Source: Clonostachys chloroleuca
Lineage: Eukaryota > Ascomycota > Sordariomycetes > Hypocreales > Bionectriaceae
Direction: 5' to 3'
Assembly (NCBI GenBank): GCA_037952775.1
Contig: JBANAY010000003.1
Span: 26,660,001 to 26,724,000, forward strand
Length of the DNA stretch: 64,000 nt
This document shows positions 1-11,720 of the stretch, in pieces. The notes beneath the pieces were generated by a model. That model was not told where the DNA came from. It did not search any database and worked only from the letters and a program-made list of their open reading frames with translations. Each line of letters begins with the position of its first letter. Position 1 is the stretch's first letter. The position numbers were made by a program, and so were the translations under genes.

Positions 1-457
1 GGAAGAAGTGGTAGGGGACGAGCGTGTTCATCTTGGCCAGTCCGACACCTAGTTAATTAGTCAGTCTCAATTTTTCCTGGCATTTTCTCCTTGCATGTGA
101 GCTCGAGATTGAAACTCACTTTGGATGCCGATTCCTTGCATGATTTGGGAGTCGCTGTAGCCATCGAGCATCTTCCTCCGGATGGAGGCGGAGTTGCCAC
201 GGAACTCGGTGACGATGATGCTGATGGAGAGGAGGATGGCCAGACCTGCGGTGATCATGAAGGAGAGGAGGATCTATGCGATGATTTCATGTTAGAGATT
301 TGAATTTTTTTAATATAGTGCAGATAATTTGCGCCGGAGGGTGGCCGGGCGAGGCACGCGGGCGACTTACACCAGTCCCAGCAACGCCGGCGTCGCTGGG
401 GGTCGAATCCGGTGCGTCGAAGCACTTGGCCGGCTGAAAGAGGGTGTTGTTACTCAT
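1..457 (-). CDS. Fungal multi-pass membrane protein, N-terminal part (3' end off window)
   Basis: The gene reads leftward and runs off the window. I see three exons: 371-457, 120-273 and 1-48, with introns GTAAGT..TAG and GTGAGT..TAG whose phases (0 and 1) join cleanly. The first 29 residues are soluble, with an aspartate-rich motif (FDAPDSTPSD) ending in AGVAGTG. A hydrophobic helix follows (ILLSFMITAGLAILLSISIIV), then a charged loop, then GIGIQSVGLAKMNTLVPYHFF. The motif 'x-D-x-x-G-x-G, helix, GIGIQ..GL..LVPYHFF' recalls a large family of uncharacterised fungal integral membrane proteins. That assignment is from memory and not certain. At least 97 residues lie in the window and the C-terminal helices are missing. 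Function unknown. Confidence 0.7.
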
Positions 458-3400
458 GACGGGCGATGGTCGAGCGGCCAGACGAAGAGAGTCGCGTGCG
501 TGGGCGCGCACATATGCAGGCAAGGTGGAACAGTAAAGGGAGGCAGAATGAAGTGTTAAGCCGTCCTCGCTCGGCGAAGAAGGAGAAGATTCGATTGAGG
601 ACTGAAGAGAGCGTGGGTTTCGACAATAGAAGAATTCGTTTCAAATCAAGAAAAAGGTTCTGCCAGGTTCCTGCCAACCGCTGCCTGTCAAGGTCGCATT
701 ACTCCGTCACTGCAGACGTCAAATCAACCCCAGGAGATGGGCGGTTGCTGCTTCGTATATGGGCTTGGGCGCTGGATTGGTTCGCTGGCAGTGAGCACAG
801 CCTGAAGAGCTGCAGGAGATGGTGGTGGGGCTCTTACATCATGGCCGGACCGAAGAGGGTCGGGCGCTTGGCCCATGTGCAGGGCCAGAGTCTGTCATGA
901 GAGCGCACCATCATGCTGTATCAGACTTGTTTTCAACTCAGGCATGGTCGTTTCGTGGCCAGCAGACGGCTTCTGCTGTCTCCTGGGTTTGGATGGCCGC
1001 AGTCATATGCACGCTTGCTGCACTCGCTGCGGGCTGCTGCAGCTCAGACCTAATATTGCCTGCCTTGCATTCCGTACAGTGCAGCTCACCCACGGCTCAC
1101 GCCCAGCCTCCTTGTCCACGACCTATTATTACAGGCGGCATTGCCTGCATGAAAAGATCACATCGTGGGGCTGTCTAGTCCCACGGCTAGTCCAGGGTCC
1201 TAATTAATGAACGAGAAGGACCACTCTCACAAGCGCCATCAAGCCCTGCTTGTGTCCCGTTTGGTCCTCATTCACTCTACCTTATTGTGAGCGATCGGCG
1301 CCAAATGAAACCCTGCTGGGTTGCTCCGGTGGTCGAATGCGACCCTTTCTTGTCTGCTTGCCTCCCAATGTCTCGACTGCCGGAGCGTGTGCGGTGTGCG
1401 TGTGCCGACTGTGACTGGCGAGCAGCCTGAGGGGGCAATTGGCGACCAGTCACTCCATTTGTCTCACTTTCCTGCAGCTCGCCATCTTCGTTCCAAATAA
1501 ACCCCGATGCCCATCGATTCGGTGTGTATCTCGGTGGGTGTCAGGGTGTGTTGGGTCCCCTCTTCTCCCTCCCTGCATGCTCTCTTCCCCAGACAGAGGA
1601 TATCTTGCGGGTGGGTGCCCAAACAGACACCCTCTGCTGCGACTCCAGAGTCTAGACATGCACCCCCAGACAGTGTCGGATCGGCTTGAAGCTGCAGCAG
1701 ATAACGCAGCATGGGTGGCTGACAGCCTATCCCTTCGCCGTTGGTCTGCTCATTATCTCTATCGCCGATGCCAGTCATCTGTCGAGATATCAGCTTATCT
1801 CCCACCCCTCGGAGATGTCACAGCTGCCAGATTGTGCCCATTTGTAACACCATTTACGCCTCCTTGGCTGGCCGTCTTGCGTGATGAGGTAGGTGCGGCC
1901 GGCGCTGGTTTCGTGCTCGGCAGGAGCTGGGCACACCTCTTCCCAGCTCGGTAAGGCGGCAGGTACCTGATGTACCGTCGTTCCTGCCATCCACAGACAT
2001 AGCTCTCGCACGCAATGTGATCGCTCCCATCTGCAGATGTGCATTTTTGTCAGATTTGCTTTTGTCTGTCTGCCTCACTTGCTACCAGTTCCTGTGCAAA
2101 CACGAAGCCACACACCTGTACCCACGTGTCCCAGCAGTCCATCTTCCATTTGCTGCTTGCCACTTGCCTCCCTCAGCCGTAGCTCGATGCTCACGCAAGA
2201 TCTCAGCTGTTCATGTCGTTCAGCTCCCGATTCCCATTGTGACGAGACAGGTCTGGTGTGAGCACAGCCAATATTAGGCATCAAAGCAGGGGCCTGCTTG
2301 GACCATCTTTCCATTCACGACGTGACCAATGCATTCAGTCAATCATTACCTCGCCTCCCACATCCGCCTACCATCCAGCTTTGGGATAAGCACTGCCTCC
2401 TGTCCAGAGCTCCATCTTACCTAAAATCGAAACAAATGAATACTGACAGATCCCCCACCGCGCCACCCTCCCAAAGGATCAACAGGCTCATATCGCTGTG
2501 CTGGGCGTATACCAAGCATCTCTATCTAAATCGGGCGAGCAGCATTCAAGCTGAAGGTATATCAGATATCACCAAGCCTCTAGTAGCCAATACAGGGGAG
2601 CGCTCAAGAGACAATAAACGCGCCAGGCCAGTTCCGATGCGACACCCGACCACCCAATGCACCTAGGCGGCTTGCCACTCGCTTATTCATTTTATTTTAT
2701 AGCCAACAGAGCATTGAGTGGGTGGCCTCAGGCCTAGCAAAGGCGATGCAAGCGACTGGCTGTTCACCAATGTCCCGACAGTCTGGGTCATCACAGTGAT
2801 AGCCAAGCCGTGGCCGCATTTCCATCCACCTCACATGATTTTATGAGGGTGGTCGGGGAGTTTGGGAACTTGCCGTAGTAGCAAGGTTATCTCCCTTAGC
2901 GTCTAGGACGGGAGCTTCATCTCTCCTCTTTTCTCTTGGGTGGTGGATTCGCCCCTTCCCTCTGCCTGAATGCTTCTCTTCCCCGCGATCGTGCATCCCA
3001 TCTGCGTGCACGGCCTCCAGCTCACCCATTCAGATCTTTGTTTCCTCTTTCCTCGCAGAGAGGGGGCAAAAGGTTCTTTTCCGCTGTCTTTTTGTATTGT
3101 CATATTTTCTTCTTCCCTCTTCCGCTGTCTGTCGTATTTTTTGTGACAATCACTCGAGCTCTTGCATATACATGCATGGCGTGGGTCTACATCACACTTG
3201 GGTTTACGAATTGATGATGAAGCGTCGCCGATAAGGTAACATACGCAGAATGGGGTGAACGGTACCCCCTCGCCCAACGCATTGCGAGCCCCCATCTCCG
3301 ACTCCAGGGAACCCACGTCGACGACGTACCGTGTCACATAAGTGGTCACTAACCAGGACGCCTTCCACGGCTCTATCCGACATCGTAGAGTACCTAACAC

Positions 3401-4358
3401 ACGGACAATAAGTTGCAGCAGGGCATGGGTGGATCTCGACCGATCATTATTGTCCTAAAGCTCCTCCATACATGGACGAGGGGGGCCAGCGGGTGTCTGC
3501 GCCTGATCCTAGGCGGCAATCTGGTGGGGAGGGAGGGTGTGGATTATAGAGAGGGAGTGGGAAGATGGAAGTACCTGCTCTTTCGAGCTCTCCTCCAACG
3601 CTAGAATCCTTCCCAAAGTGCATACATGCAACCTCGAGCATACATATCCCATGCTCTGAATGGTTCTGCACTGATCGACTGCAGGATAGGGTAGGATGCC
3701 ATGGCAAGTGATGGCACCTGATATGTGCCCTCACCCTCTCGGAGAGCAACTCACCGGGCCTTTTTACTGGTCCAGCTATCTCTCACCACTGCAGTGAACT
3801 CTCTTCCATAAATGAAAGAGAGAAAACGACCCGGGCCGGCGGCTGTCTTGTCTCAGCCGTTCGATGAGACAATTTTCTACCTAGCCAGCAGGGAGGATAC
3901 GTATTTCCCACCCATGGCTGGCTGGTCTCTGTCTGTTCTCAGCAACAATGCAAGGCAGTCGAGTAGCGTGATTCGCTTCCAGCCGGCACTTTGCTTTTTG
4001 TCACTTTGCTCCCCATCGACCGTATTGTCTTGTGAGATTTCCCTTTTGGTAATTCACAGCAGCGCTGCTCGCCTCCGGACGCTGACCTGTATAAATATCA
4101 GCCTTTACCGGCTCCAGGACCTCGCAACTTACGGACATTCCAGCCTCGTGCACAGCTATACAAGGTGCTTGTCGTCTCTGACTATACTGACTCACACCTC
4201 CCCACTCGTCAAGGGTAACAAGTCGAGACAAATAAACAACAACAAGCCACCTGCTGCCACTCGATCGTCCTTTTCTATTTGCTGCCGCCCAGGGACATAG
4301 ATACACCAGCCGTCTGTTTTTCAGCGTCAGACCCCCATCCCAAGGCTATTCGCCCCCA
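458..4358. other. 3.9 kb gene-free interval
   Basis: It lies between two divergently transcribed genes. The open frames are short, lack splice logic and resemble no family I know. Pyrimidine-rich tracts (about 2920-3130) and a TATA-like box near 4090 fit promoter and 5' leader sequence. I see no tRNA, transposon or large repeat. Confidence 0.6.
4090..4097 (+). promoter_or_regulatory. TATA-like box upstream of the F-box gene
   Basis: TATAAATA lies 262 bases upstream of the F-box start codon at 4359. CT-rich sequence and an adenine-rich stretch follow it, as in fungal core promoters. It would imply a 5' leader of roughly 220 bases. The call rests only on the motif and its position. Confidence 0.35.
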
Positions 4359-5096
4359 ATGGCTACCATATCAGGGTTTGTGCCGCACAATCGCCCTGCG
4401 AAGCCACGCAAATCCAAGTTTCTTAAGCAGGTTGTGTCTCCCGCCGCCGATGGCGAGACCGCCGCAGCAGTGGAACCTACGACCGAGGTGCCAGCGCCTG
4501 GGAAGCCTGGCCCTCTGGCTCGACTACCGGGGGAGATCCGAAGAATGATATTCTCGTCTCTGGACTATCACTCACTCATCCGCTTGTCAACAACCTGCCG
4601 ATTCTTCCATCGGACGGTCGTTCCCCAAACCCTCGCAGACCCATTAGAGATGCTTCAGTTCGTCGCGAGAGCAATGAATTTCCCTCAGCACTGGCCCAAG
4701 GAGAGAGGTTCAAACCCCCACCCCGGAAACTTCGAGTGCTATATCTGCTTCCGGATCCGATCACCAGACCTTTTCGACGCGAACCAGGCTCAGCATGCAA
4801 TCATAGACGAACAAGGATATGTTGTCAAAGGAGATGTATCACCATCCAGCAAGGTCATGGGGGTATACCTACGTCGGTTCTGTGTCGAGTGCGGTTTGCT
4901 CACCGGGCTCCACGCCCCCTCAGACTCCTTGACTACCAAGACTGGTGGCGAATTTTGGGTCTGTAAGTGCCGGAAGCTGTGGCCACGGCCTGATGTTTTG
5001 AAGTGTTCCGTGTGCTGCGACACATGCCCTTTCCGCCTTCGCAAACATGGCATGCAACTCGCACCCAAGGTGTCCGAGGCGGCGGCACTCGCTTAG
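4359..5096 (+). CDS. F-box protein with Cys-rich C-terminal region
   Basis: A single-exon gene of 245 residues. Residues about 54-92 form an F-box: L-P-x-E-I-x-x-M-I-F, then L-x-x-x-S-L-x-R-L-S-x-x-C-R-x-F. F-boxes normally bind Skp1 and make the protein the substrate adaptor of an SCF ubiquitin ligase. Downstream are paired cysteines: C127/C130, C175/C178, C202/C204, C216/C219 and C220/C223. This is a likely zinc-binding region that could recognise the substrate. The first 50 residues are basic then Pro/Glu-rich and probably disordered. The start is the first ATG of the frame. The F-box call is firm. The substrate and the zinc binding are inference. Confidence 0.82.
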   Translation: MATISGFVPHNRPAKPRKSKFLKQVVSPAADGETAAAVEPTTEVPAPGKPGPLARLPGEIRRMIFSSLDYHSLIRLSTTCRFFHRTVVPQTLADPLEMLQFVARAMNFPQHWPKERGSNPHPGNFECYICFRIRSPDLFDANQAQHAIIDEQGYVVKGDVSPSSKVMGVYLRRFCVECGLLTGLHAPSDSLTTKTGGEFWVCKCRKLWPRPDVLKCSVCCDTCPFRLRKHGMQLAPKVSEAAALA

Positions 5097-5821
5097 GGGC
5101 TGCAGTGTTTCATGTACTTCCATATCAACAACTAGGTAATATGCGGACGGTACTGTCATGATTGGGTAGGCGCTTTCTTTGTTTCTGTTCTGGGAGGGGA
5201 CCTGATGATTATTTCAGTTTTAGCGATGGTGAATGGCACACGGAACTCGGGACCAGTACTATTTTGATAATATTGTCATTCTTTTCCACCACCTCTTTCC
5301 TTGTTGTGAGTTATTCGTACGAAGGAGCAACAGCTTTCGATCCTCCCGTCGCCCCTGCCAGCCGCGTTGATAACTCCAAATCTGCACAATAATCGACCAA
5401 TGCCAGCAATCAGTAGCTGCTCGGAATTGCTGTCTCACACAACACACACCTGCTTTTTGTTTCCAGCTTTCGCCAGGATAGATGCAGAGCAAACAAGCAG
5501 CGCGCCGTAGAGCCCACTCTGGTCCCTTACACAAGCAGGAACCTTGCATGTGAATGCATCTACCCGCACACACTCCCGAAACTCATTTGCACCCAAATTT
5601 TAGTGATTCACATGCCTTTTTGCTCAGCTATATAAGCTCGGGTTCCCTGGGAGGTTTGCGGTTGAGTGAAATTTTCAATATCCTACGACATAGCCTCCCG
5701 AGAACCCAAACCGCCCCAGGGCTCTTCTTTCTCATGATCAATGAGGCAAATCCGGACGCAAAGTTAGACACGCCCAATATTTGACTAATTCAGTATCATT
5801 ATCCCGGGCGAACGAACCAAC
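5097..5821. other. Intergenic, 725 bases
   Basis: It holds the 3' end of the F-box transcript and the presumed promoter and leader of the SET-domain gene. No gene seen. Confidence 0.6.
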
Positions 5822-6840
5822 ATGCCAGATAACGCCTATGAGGACCTAGACTCGGGTCTCATGTCGGATGAAAGCTGGACTCCGCTATCTCTGCTCGATG
5901 AGGAGCTGGCGGATGGCTCAGACTGTATTCATCAACTAGCAGCGATACTGTGTAAGCGAAACAAGGCATCACCACTGTTGTTTTGGAAACAACTACGCTC
6001 TCTGAAATGCAAAGAGTCTGACAGCTCATGGTTTTACCCTCAGATCTACATCAGCGCCTTTTAGCGATGCCGCGAGCAGCGACCAGGACTCGACCAACGA
6101 AGCAGACTATATCGACGATGACAACAGTGATAAATATACAAGAAGCCTGGCGCACATCGATGAAGGACCCTACTCGAGCCAGAAACTCCTCAGCTCCAGA
6201 GACATCGTCGAGTCATTGTCCAGTAGATTTCTCTTCGAGAACGACTGTTTCGAAGTCCGACCGTACTCCATGTCGGGTGTAGGCGGTTTCGCACGCCGAG
6301 ATCTCGCACCAGGTGAAGTTGTCCTGTTGGAGCAGCCCATCCTCCGCTCCAACTACGATAATCTGTTCCGAGACTTTCAACGCCTTGACGCAAGTTCGAG
6401 AAACGTGTTCCTCCAGCTATATGCGAGTGATCACTTCGAGCCCAAGCGCGTGACCGTCGAGGCCATATGGTCAACCAACTGGTCAGTCCTTCTCACATCC
6501 CCCATATTTCCGCCCTGCAACTCCAGCACTCAATCCTAACCACGGTCGTTCTCGCAGTTTTTCCATCAACCCAGATTGCCAGGGTCTCTTCGCCGTCGCC
6601 TCCAGGTTCAACCACGCCTGCGCGCCCTCCCACAACCTCGAGTACCGCTTCGACCCGACAACGGGCTGCATGATCTTCAGCGTGGGCGCGGAGCCTATCA
6701 AGGACGGCGACGAGCTCACCATATCGTACGGGTTCGGGCTCCGACCTATAGATCTATACCGCTACTATGGGTTCCGCTGCCTGTGCGGTGCCTGCGCTGG
6801 TCTCACCGACGAGGAGATCTCCATGAGCAGCATTTGGTGA
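5822..6840 (+). CDS. SET-domain protein (putative lysine methyltransferase)
   Basis: Three exons (5822-5951, about 6055-6481, 6558-6840) give 279 residues. After an acidic N-terminus of about 100 residues comes the SET core: a V-R-P-Y-S-x-x-G-x-G-x-F-A start, the cofactor/catalytic motif FNHAC, and GDELTISYG. A short post-SET C-x-C-x2-C (CLCGAC) near the C-terminus probably binds zinc. This order matches small fungal SET proteins that methylate lysines with S-adenosylmethionine. The target is unknown and need not be histone. The second intron (GTCAGT..GCAG) splits a Cys codon. The first intron is ambiguous: GTAAGC with acceptor at 6054, or GTGTAA with acceptor at 6043, both keep the frame. 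Confidence 0.85.
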
Positions 6841-7211
6841 GGAGAAGGGGGGAATATACCTATCTTTCTGCAAGCGAGATTCTTTATCTTTACGTGAACT
6901 TCTTCAAGATATTGCAAAGGGAAAGGTGTTCTTTGTCGGCGGGAAGATGATCTGTTTACAAGTGCTTGTTGGTACGGAATGGAATGAAGGAGACGAACAG
7001 GTTGCCGCACAACTCTCAGGCCATGGACAGATTCGCCCCGAAATGAGAATGTTGGTCAGCGACCTCTCACCACAGCGGTTCTTTTGCTTTATGTTTTTAT
7101 CCAGCTCATCTTTTTGCTGCTCTGTCTGAAGCGGAAACTAGAAAAATGCTCTATGGCATCTGGGTCTCATAATAAATTAAACCGAAAACTCCCAAGTCAT
7201 ATCTATACCTT
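6841..7211. other. Intergenic, 371 bases between convergent genes
   Basis: Contains the 3' ends of the SET gene and of the zinc cluster regulator. No gene seen. Confidence 0.6.
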
Positions 7212-10180
7212 TTATGCCTCCCCCTCCTTCAACGCCTCCAGCAAAAGCCTCGCCGTGTCCCTGTCCGTCTTGTCCTCCATGTCCCCCATCTCATCCCACA
7301 GGTTCTCCAGCCACTCCGCCGAGATGTCCGGCAAGGGCCCGTCGATGTACAGGCCCTCGTGGCTGCCGGAGCTCGGCGAGTGGTCGTCGTCCATGGGCAG
7401 GACCTCGCCCAGGTCCCTCCCCAGGCCCCAGATCCCCTCCGAGGGCGGCACGTCCGTGTTCACCGCGGCGTCGGACCTGATGCGCGAGCTCACCTGGTCT
7501 CGCAGCGCCTCGTTGGCCGCGTCGTCTGAGTTGGTTGTCATGTGCGAGTCGGTGGGCGAGCACATAGAGTCTGTCTCCTGGGACAGCGTCCGCTGCTGCT
7601 GCTGCTGCTGCTGGAAGTGAGCGCCCACGTTCCCGCCCTGCACGTTGCCACTGTTGGCCCTGTTGGCCTCCACGAGTCCCTTGAGCGGGTTGAACCCGCC
7701 CGTGAACAGGCCCCTCAGGCTGACCGGGAAGTCGCCGTCCTCGGGCAGCCGGCCTTTGCTCAGGCTCAGGTCGAGGGCCAGGGCCAGCCGGAGGTACGAG
7801 CTGGGATTCGAGGCGAGTATGTCCGTCCAGTCGGTGATGCCGTTCGTCTGCTGCTGACCACCCGTGCCGTCCTCGCCCGCCGACCCGTCGTCGATCTGGG
7901 CGAGGTTGACGATGTGCCGGACGATCTCGCTCACCCAGTCGACGCCGTCGTACTGGGGCTGGTACGTCTTCATGGCCTCGATGAGGATGTTGAGGCGGTG
8001 CTGCTTCAGTGCCGCGGCGGCGTTGCGGTCGAGGTTCCCTCCCGCTTGTTGTTGCTGGCGGCTGGACAGCTTGACGTCGAGGATGTTGAGCACGAGGGGC
8101 AGGGCGGTGCATGCGACGGCGGAGATGGGCAGCCAGCGGGCGAGCTTGAGCTGGACGAGCTCCTTGAGGCACTCGGTGACGCCCGACGCGGCGTCCTGCA
8201 GCTCGTGGCGGTTCTCGTAGATGATGGACAGGTCGCGGGTGATGTTGCTGCCGCCCTCCTTGCGCGGCATGGCCTGGATGATGGCCAGGTGGAGGATCTC
8301 GTGGTGGCAGAGGACGACGCGGGTCGAGTGGTAGTACATGTACATGAGGTTGGTGTACAGGATGACGGAGCCGTGGCGGCGCGACGACGACGGCAGAGAT
8401 GAGTCGACCTGCTGTTGCTGCTGCTGGCCTCCGCCGCGGCCGGACATGGGGAAGCGCAGCGTCGCGTCCTTGTACCAGCGGCGGAGGGCCATCTTGCACT
8501 CGCGGATGCGGTCGACGTCCTCGGGGGCCATGTCCCTGCCCCAACCGGGTGTGTCGTCGAGCGGGAAGACGAGCACGATGATGTCGGTGAGGACGACGTA
8601 CAGCTCGACCAGCTGGACGAGGATCTCGGCGAGCCACCGCTTCGTGTCCGGGCTGTACACCTGGGAGCGGCCGAACTCGCCCACGAGGTCGGGGAATCCC
8701 AGGACCGGGCTCGTCTCGAAGTCGAAGTGCTCGCGGGTGATCTGGATGGGCCTCCGCATCAGCAAGCCCAGCGTGCGGTCGCGGATGACGCAGCACCACC
8801 ACACGCGCTTGAGGATGTTCTGCTTGCGGTGCTGGAGGGGGTGCGTCTCGGCCGAGAACACCGGCATGGAGGCGTAGTGGTGCGCCTCGGCGCTCTTGGC
8901 GTGCTGGATGGCCAGGCTGAGCCACGACGTGTTGGGCTTCTTGGTCGAGGGCGGCGCCCAGAGGGAGAGGAGGACGGCCGCCTGCGCCGACGCCAGCGGC
9001 GAGGACTCGGCCTCGAGGTCGTACAGGAGCTTGCCGCGGCGGTAGAGGCCGGCCCGGGCTGCGCGGATATTGGGGAACCCGAGCGCCTTCAGGGTCGTCT
9101 TGGAGACGAAGTTGCACGAGGCAAAGAGGATGGTCTGCAGGAGGAGCAGAGACAGGCGGTCGTCTGGGGAGGTGCTTCTTGGGTTCTGGCTGTAGAGGTC
9201 CCAGAAGTCTCCCTCGTTGACTAGAGGGAGCATGGGATGGACGTGCAGAAAGTATTGCTGGAGGAACTCGTCGAGGAGTGGCCGGATCGGTACGCGCAGG
9301 CAGCCCTGGAGCTCCAGGAAGTTGACATCTTGCGGTGGGATGTTGGCAATGTTGCTGGCTGAGATGAAGGGATAGTATGAGTAGACAATGTCCGAGGTCA
9401 TCCCCTGGGAGTCGTCTGCGAAGCAATGGGATGTTGAGCTGAAGTTGGCGTTGGAGAGTATGCCACCACCATTATTCCGAGCTTGGAGGTCTACAACAAT
9501 GTCAGCCCCAAGGAAAGAGAGAAGACCCAAAGCTTGGATATCATTGGCTTGGCTCCCAGATCTAGGGGCGGACTCACCTGGAATTTGACTTGTTTGGGCG
9601 GGTACTTTCAAGTTTGTTGTCGGCAGACTGAGGTTCTCATCTGCGCCATGATCTGAACACACATGATTGTGGCTCCCAGAGTTCAATTCTGTATTGGAGT
9701 GATGGACCGATTGTTGGTCAATCGCAGAAGCCATCGCGTAGTCAGTGGTCTCATCTTGTCTCGACTTGACGACATCCTCAGCAGAACGACTGTCGGCATT
9801 GACGGAAGGGGGTACGGAGGATACGAGGCCTCGACATCCTCACCAGACTCTCGTGGACGGCGACTAGGATGATATCATATTAGCGATCAGAGAAAGGGCA
9901 ATTGGCCCGACGATGGGAACAAGCGGCATGCGACGTACTATCTAGAGGCTCGTCCGGTAACAACACAGGTCTCGCTATCCAGGTAACAGTTCATGCACGG
10001 GCGTCCTCGTTGTGACACATCGCAGCGGACTTTTCTGGCGCGGCAGGAGAGGCAGGCCTTGGAGGCCCTCTTCCTAGTCTTCGTCTGGGATCTCGGCTTG
10101 GGATTGTCTGTCGACGGGGCTGGGGCCGGAGCCGAGGTAGCGGCCGCGGCTGTGACGGTAGACACCACGGTAGATGTCAT
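7212..10180 (-). CDS. Zn(II)2Cys6 transcription factor, CTF1/FarB-like (frame break in assembly)
   Basis: Exons 9939-10180, about 9578-9863 and 7212-9490 would give about 935 residues. Residues about 45-80 carry the zinc cluster C-x2-C-x6-C-x9-C-x2-C-x6-C (KACLSCRARKVRCD..). The long exon holds the fungal transcription-factor middle domain, starting at a motif like FLELQGC.RVP..PLLDEF. The C-terminus is acidic with two poly-Gln runs. The combination resembles cutinase/fatty-acid regulators Ctf1 and FarA/FarB, so a role in lipid or cutin catabolism is plausible but inferred. The linker exon changes frame at G5 9808-9812. One more base there gives a continuous reading frame and consistent exon phases. 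The alternative is a 149-base intron (9790-9938). The second intron (about 9491-9577) is stop-free and in frame. Confidence 0.82.
7590..7613 (-). repeat. CAG/CTG trinucleotide run coding poly-Gln
   Basis: About seven consecutive CTG units on the + strand encode a poly-glutamine tract in the C-terminal activation region of the zinc cluster regulator. Such runs vary in length between strains. Confidence 0.8.
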
Positions 10181-11720
10181 TGCAGCTCGGTGGCGAAGCC
10201 AAAGGCGCCTGTGCTGGGGATGTTGTAGGGAGAAGCGCTGGAGAGGAGACGAGGCCAACAATGGAGCACCGGAGAGGGGATGGGGTAGAAGGGAAAACAG
10301 AATCAAACGGTCTTCGGCCGTCTCCATGGACTGAAACTGCGGGGTATGGGGTTGAGCTCTTACGAACAGACTATTGACATCTAATTGCATCTGGGGACAA
10401 GGTGTGTATAGTTCCTCCGAGCCGGAGCACCCCGAATGTTTCCACCGGAGGATCCACGTCCCACGTATTTGATAATCCAGCATTATTTGCTTCTGATCGC
10501 TAGGAGGATCCCAAGGCAAACGGATGTCATTATCCGGAACAGAGGCTAGAGCTGAGATACGCTTCTCCACACTACCTCACCGGGGTTTCCTGGAGTTGCG
10601 ATTTCCGGCGTACCTTCACCTTTGCTCAAACTTCTGTCTGTGCACGCAGACGGGGACTGATAATGGCGATCCCATTGGAGACCAGTCCCCCGATTCATCG
10701 TCCCCGCTCTACAAACGGTTCCATCCAGAGTTTTTATACACATTATACATCCCACCTTGAGCTCAAGTTGGAGGCCAAAAAGACGGTGATTGGCTGGCGG
10801 CTACTCCCCCGCATTCTCCACGCTCAAAGTGGGGACCGAGGCACGTCTCGTGTGGGGTAGCTTCGGGAATAAGGTTGAATAGAGCGTAATAGGAGAACGG
10901 TCAATGGCCAAACTGAACAATGCCTTTAGTCCATGGATGGTATTACCTTTGCCGGCCCGAATTAGAAAATCTACTGGTTGACATACATTTATGCCACCAT
11001 TCATTGGATATTTCTTCCTGGCGCCTATGATGGAACGCTTTTAGTGCCCCAACTGGGAGGAGTCTGTTGTTTAGGACATGCATAGGGTAGCCTGCATGTA
11101 GCCAAACAGCTGCTCTCATGGTCAACCTGCCCCTAGCCACCATGCAGTGCTGAACTATCTGTGTTGTTTAATCGATTTACATAACAGCGGTTTCCAAAAT
11201 TAGACCTATCGACCTCAAGTTATACTCTCCTTAGATTACCCTCGCGTATGACACTGTCTCTCGATGATCAGATACGTGACTACCAAATGTGTACTTATCA
11301 AATCATGATATTCCTGAGTCTCGCCAAGACAAGGAGGCAGGGCATGGTCTTGATAGTCGACACACCACCACCCCTCGTCTCCAGTACCGCTGGCGAGACT
11401 GTACAGAATCACAAACAAGCAGCGTGCCCGGTCTCATTGTCCTAACGGATGCCTCATTGGGAGCATGCCAAAGCCCACTGGTATGTTCGTTGACCAAGCC
11501 ACTCGGCAAAGCAAGGAACACATGGGCACACAATGACACAAGGAAACCTCTCAATTCTAGATTTCTCAAACCCTAGACTTCCCTCGCAATGGACGTTTGT
11601 GTGTATCCCAAGACGAGACTCTGCCGTCCCCTTTTTTTACTCTATTCATAAATAACGCCATGCTATGCAATTCAAAAATAATTATTACAATTTCGTCTTT
11701 TTTGTCACAACGGTTCGCCT
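10181..11720. other. Intergenic, 1.5 kb
   Basis: Upstream region of the zinc cluster regulator and 3' flank of PRP17. One frame is open upstream of the regulator's ATG to about 10570, but its composition is not protein-like. No gene seen. Confidence 0.6.

Noticed and set aside
400..420. tRNA T-arm-like sequence (GGGTCGAATCC)
   Set aside because: It lacks one base of the B-box and has no A-box or acceptor stem around it. It lies in an exon on the other strand.
2903..3400. 165-codon open frame on the - strand in the long spacer
   Set aside because: No family motif, no coding-like codon use, and it covers promoter-type pyrimidine tracts.
7291..9426. 711-codon second frame on the - strand inside the regulator gene
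   Set aside because: Arg/Pro/Ala-rich product typical of a shifted reading of GC-biased coding DNA. The true frame has the transcription-factor middle domain.
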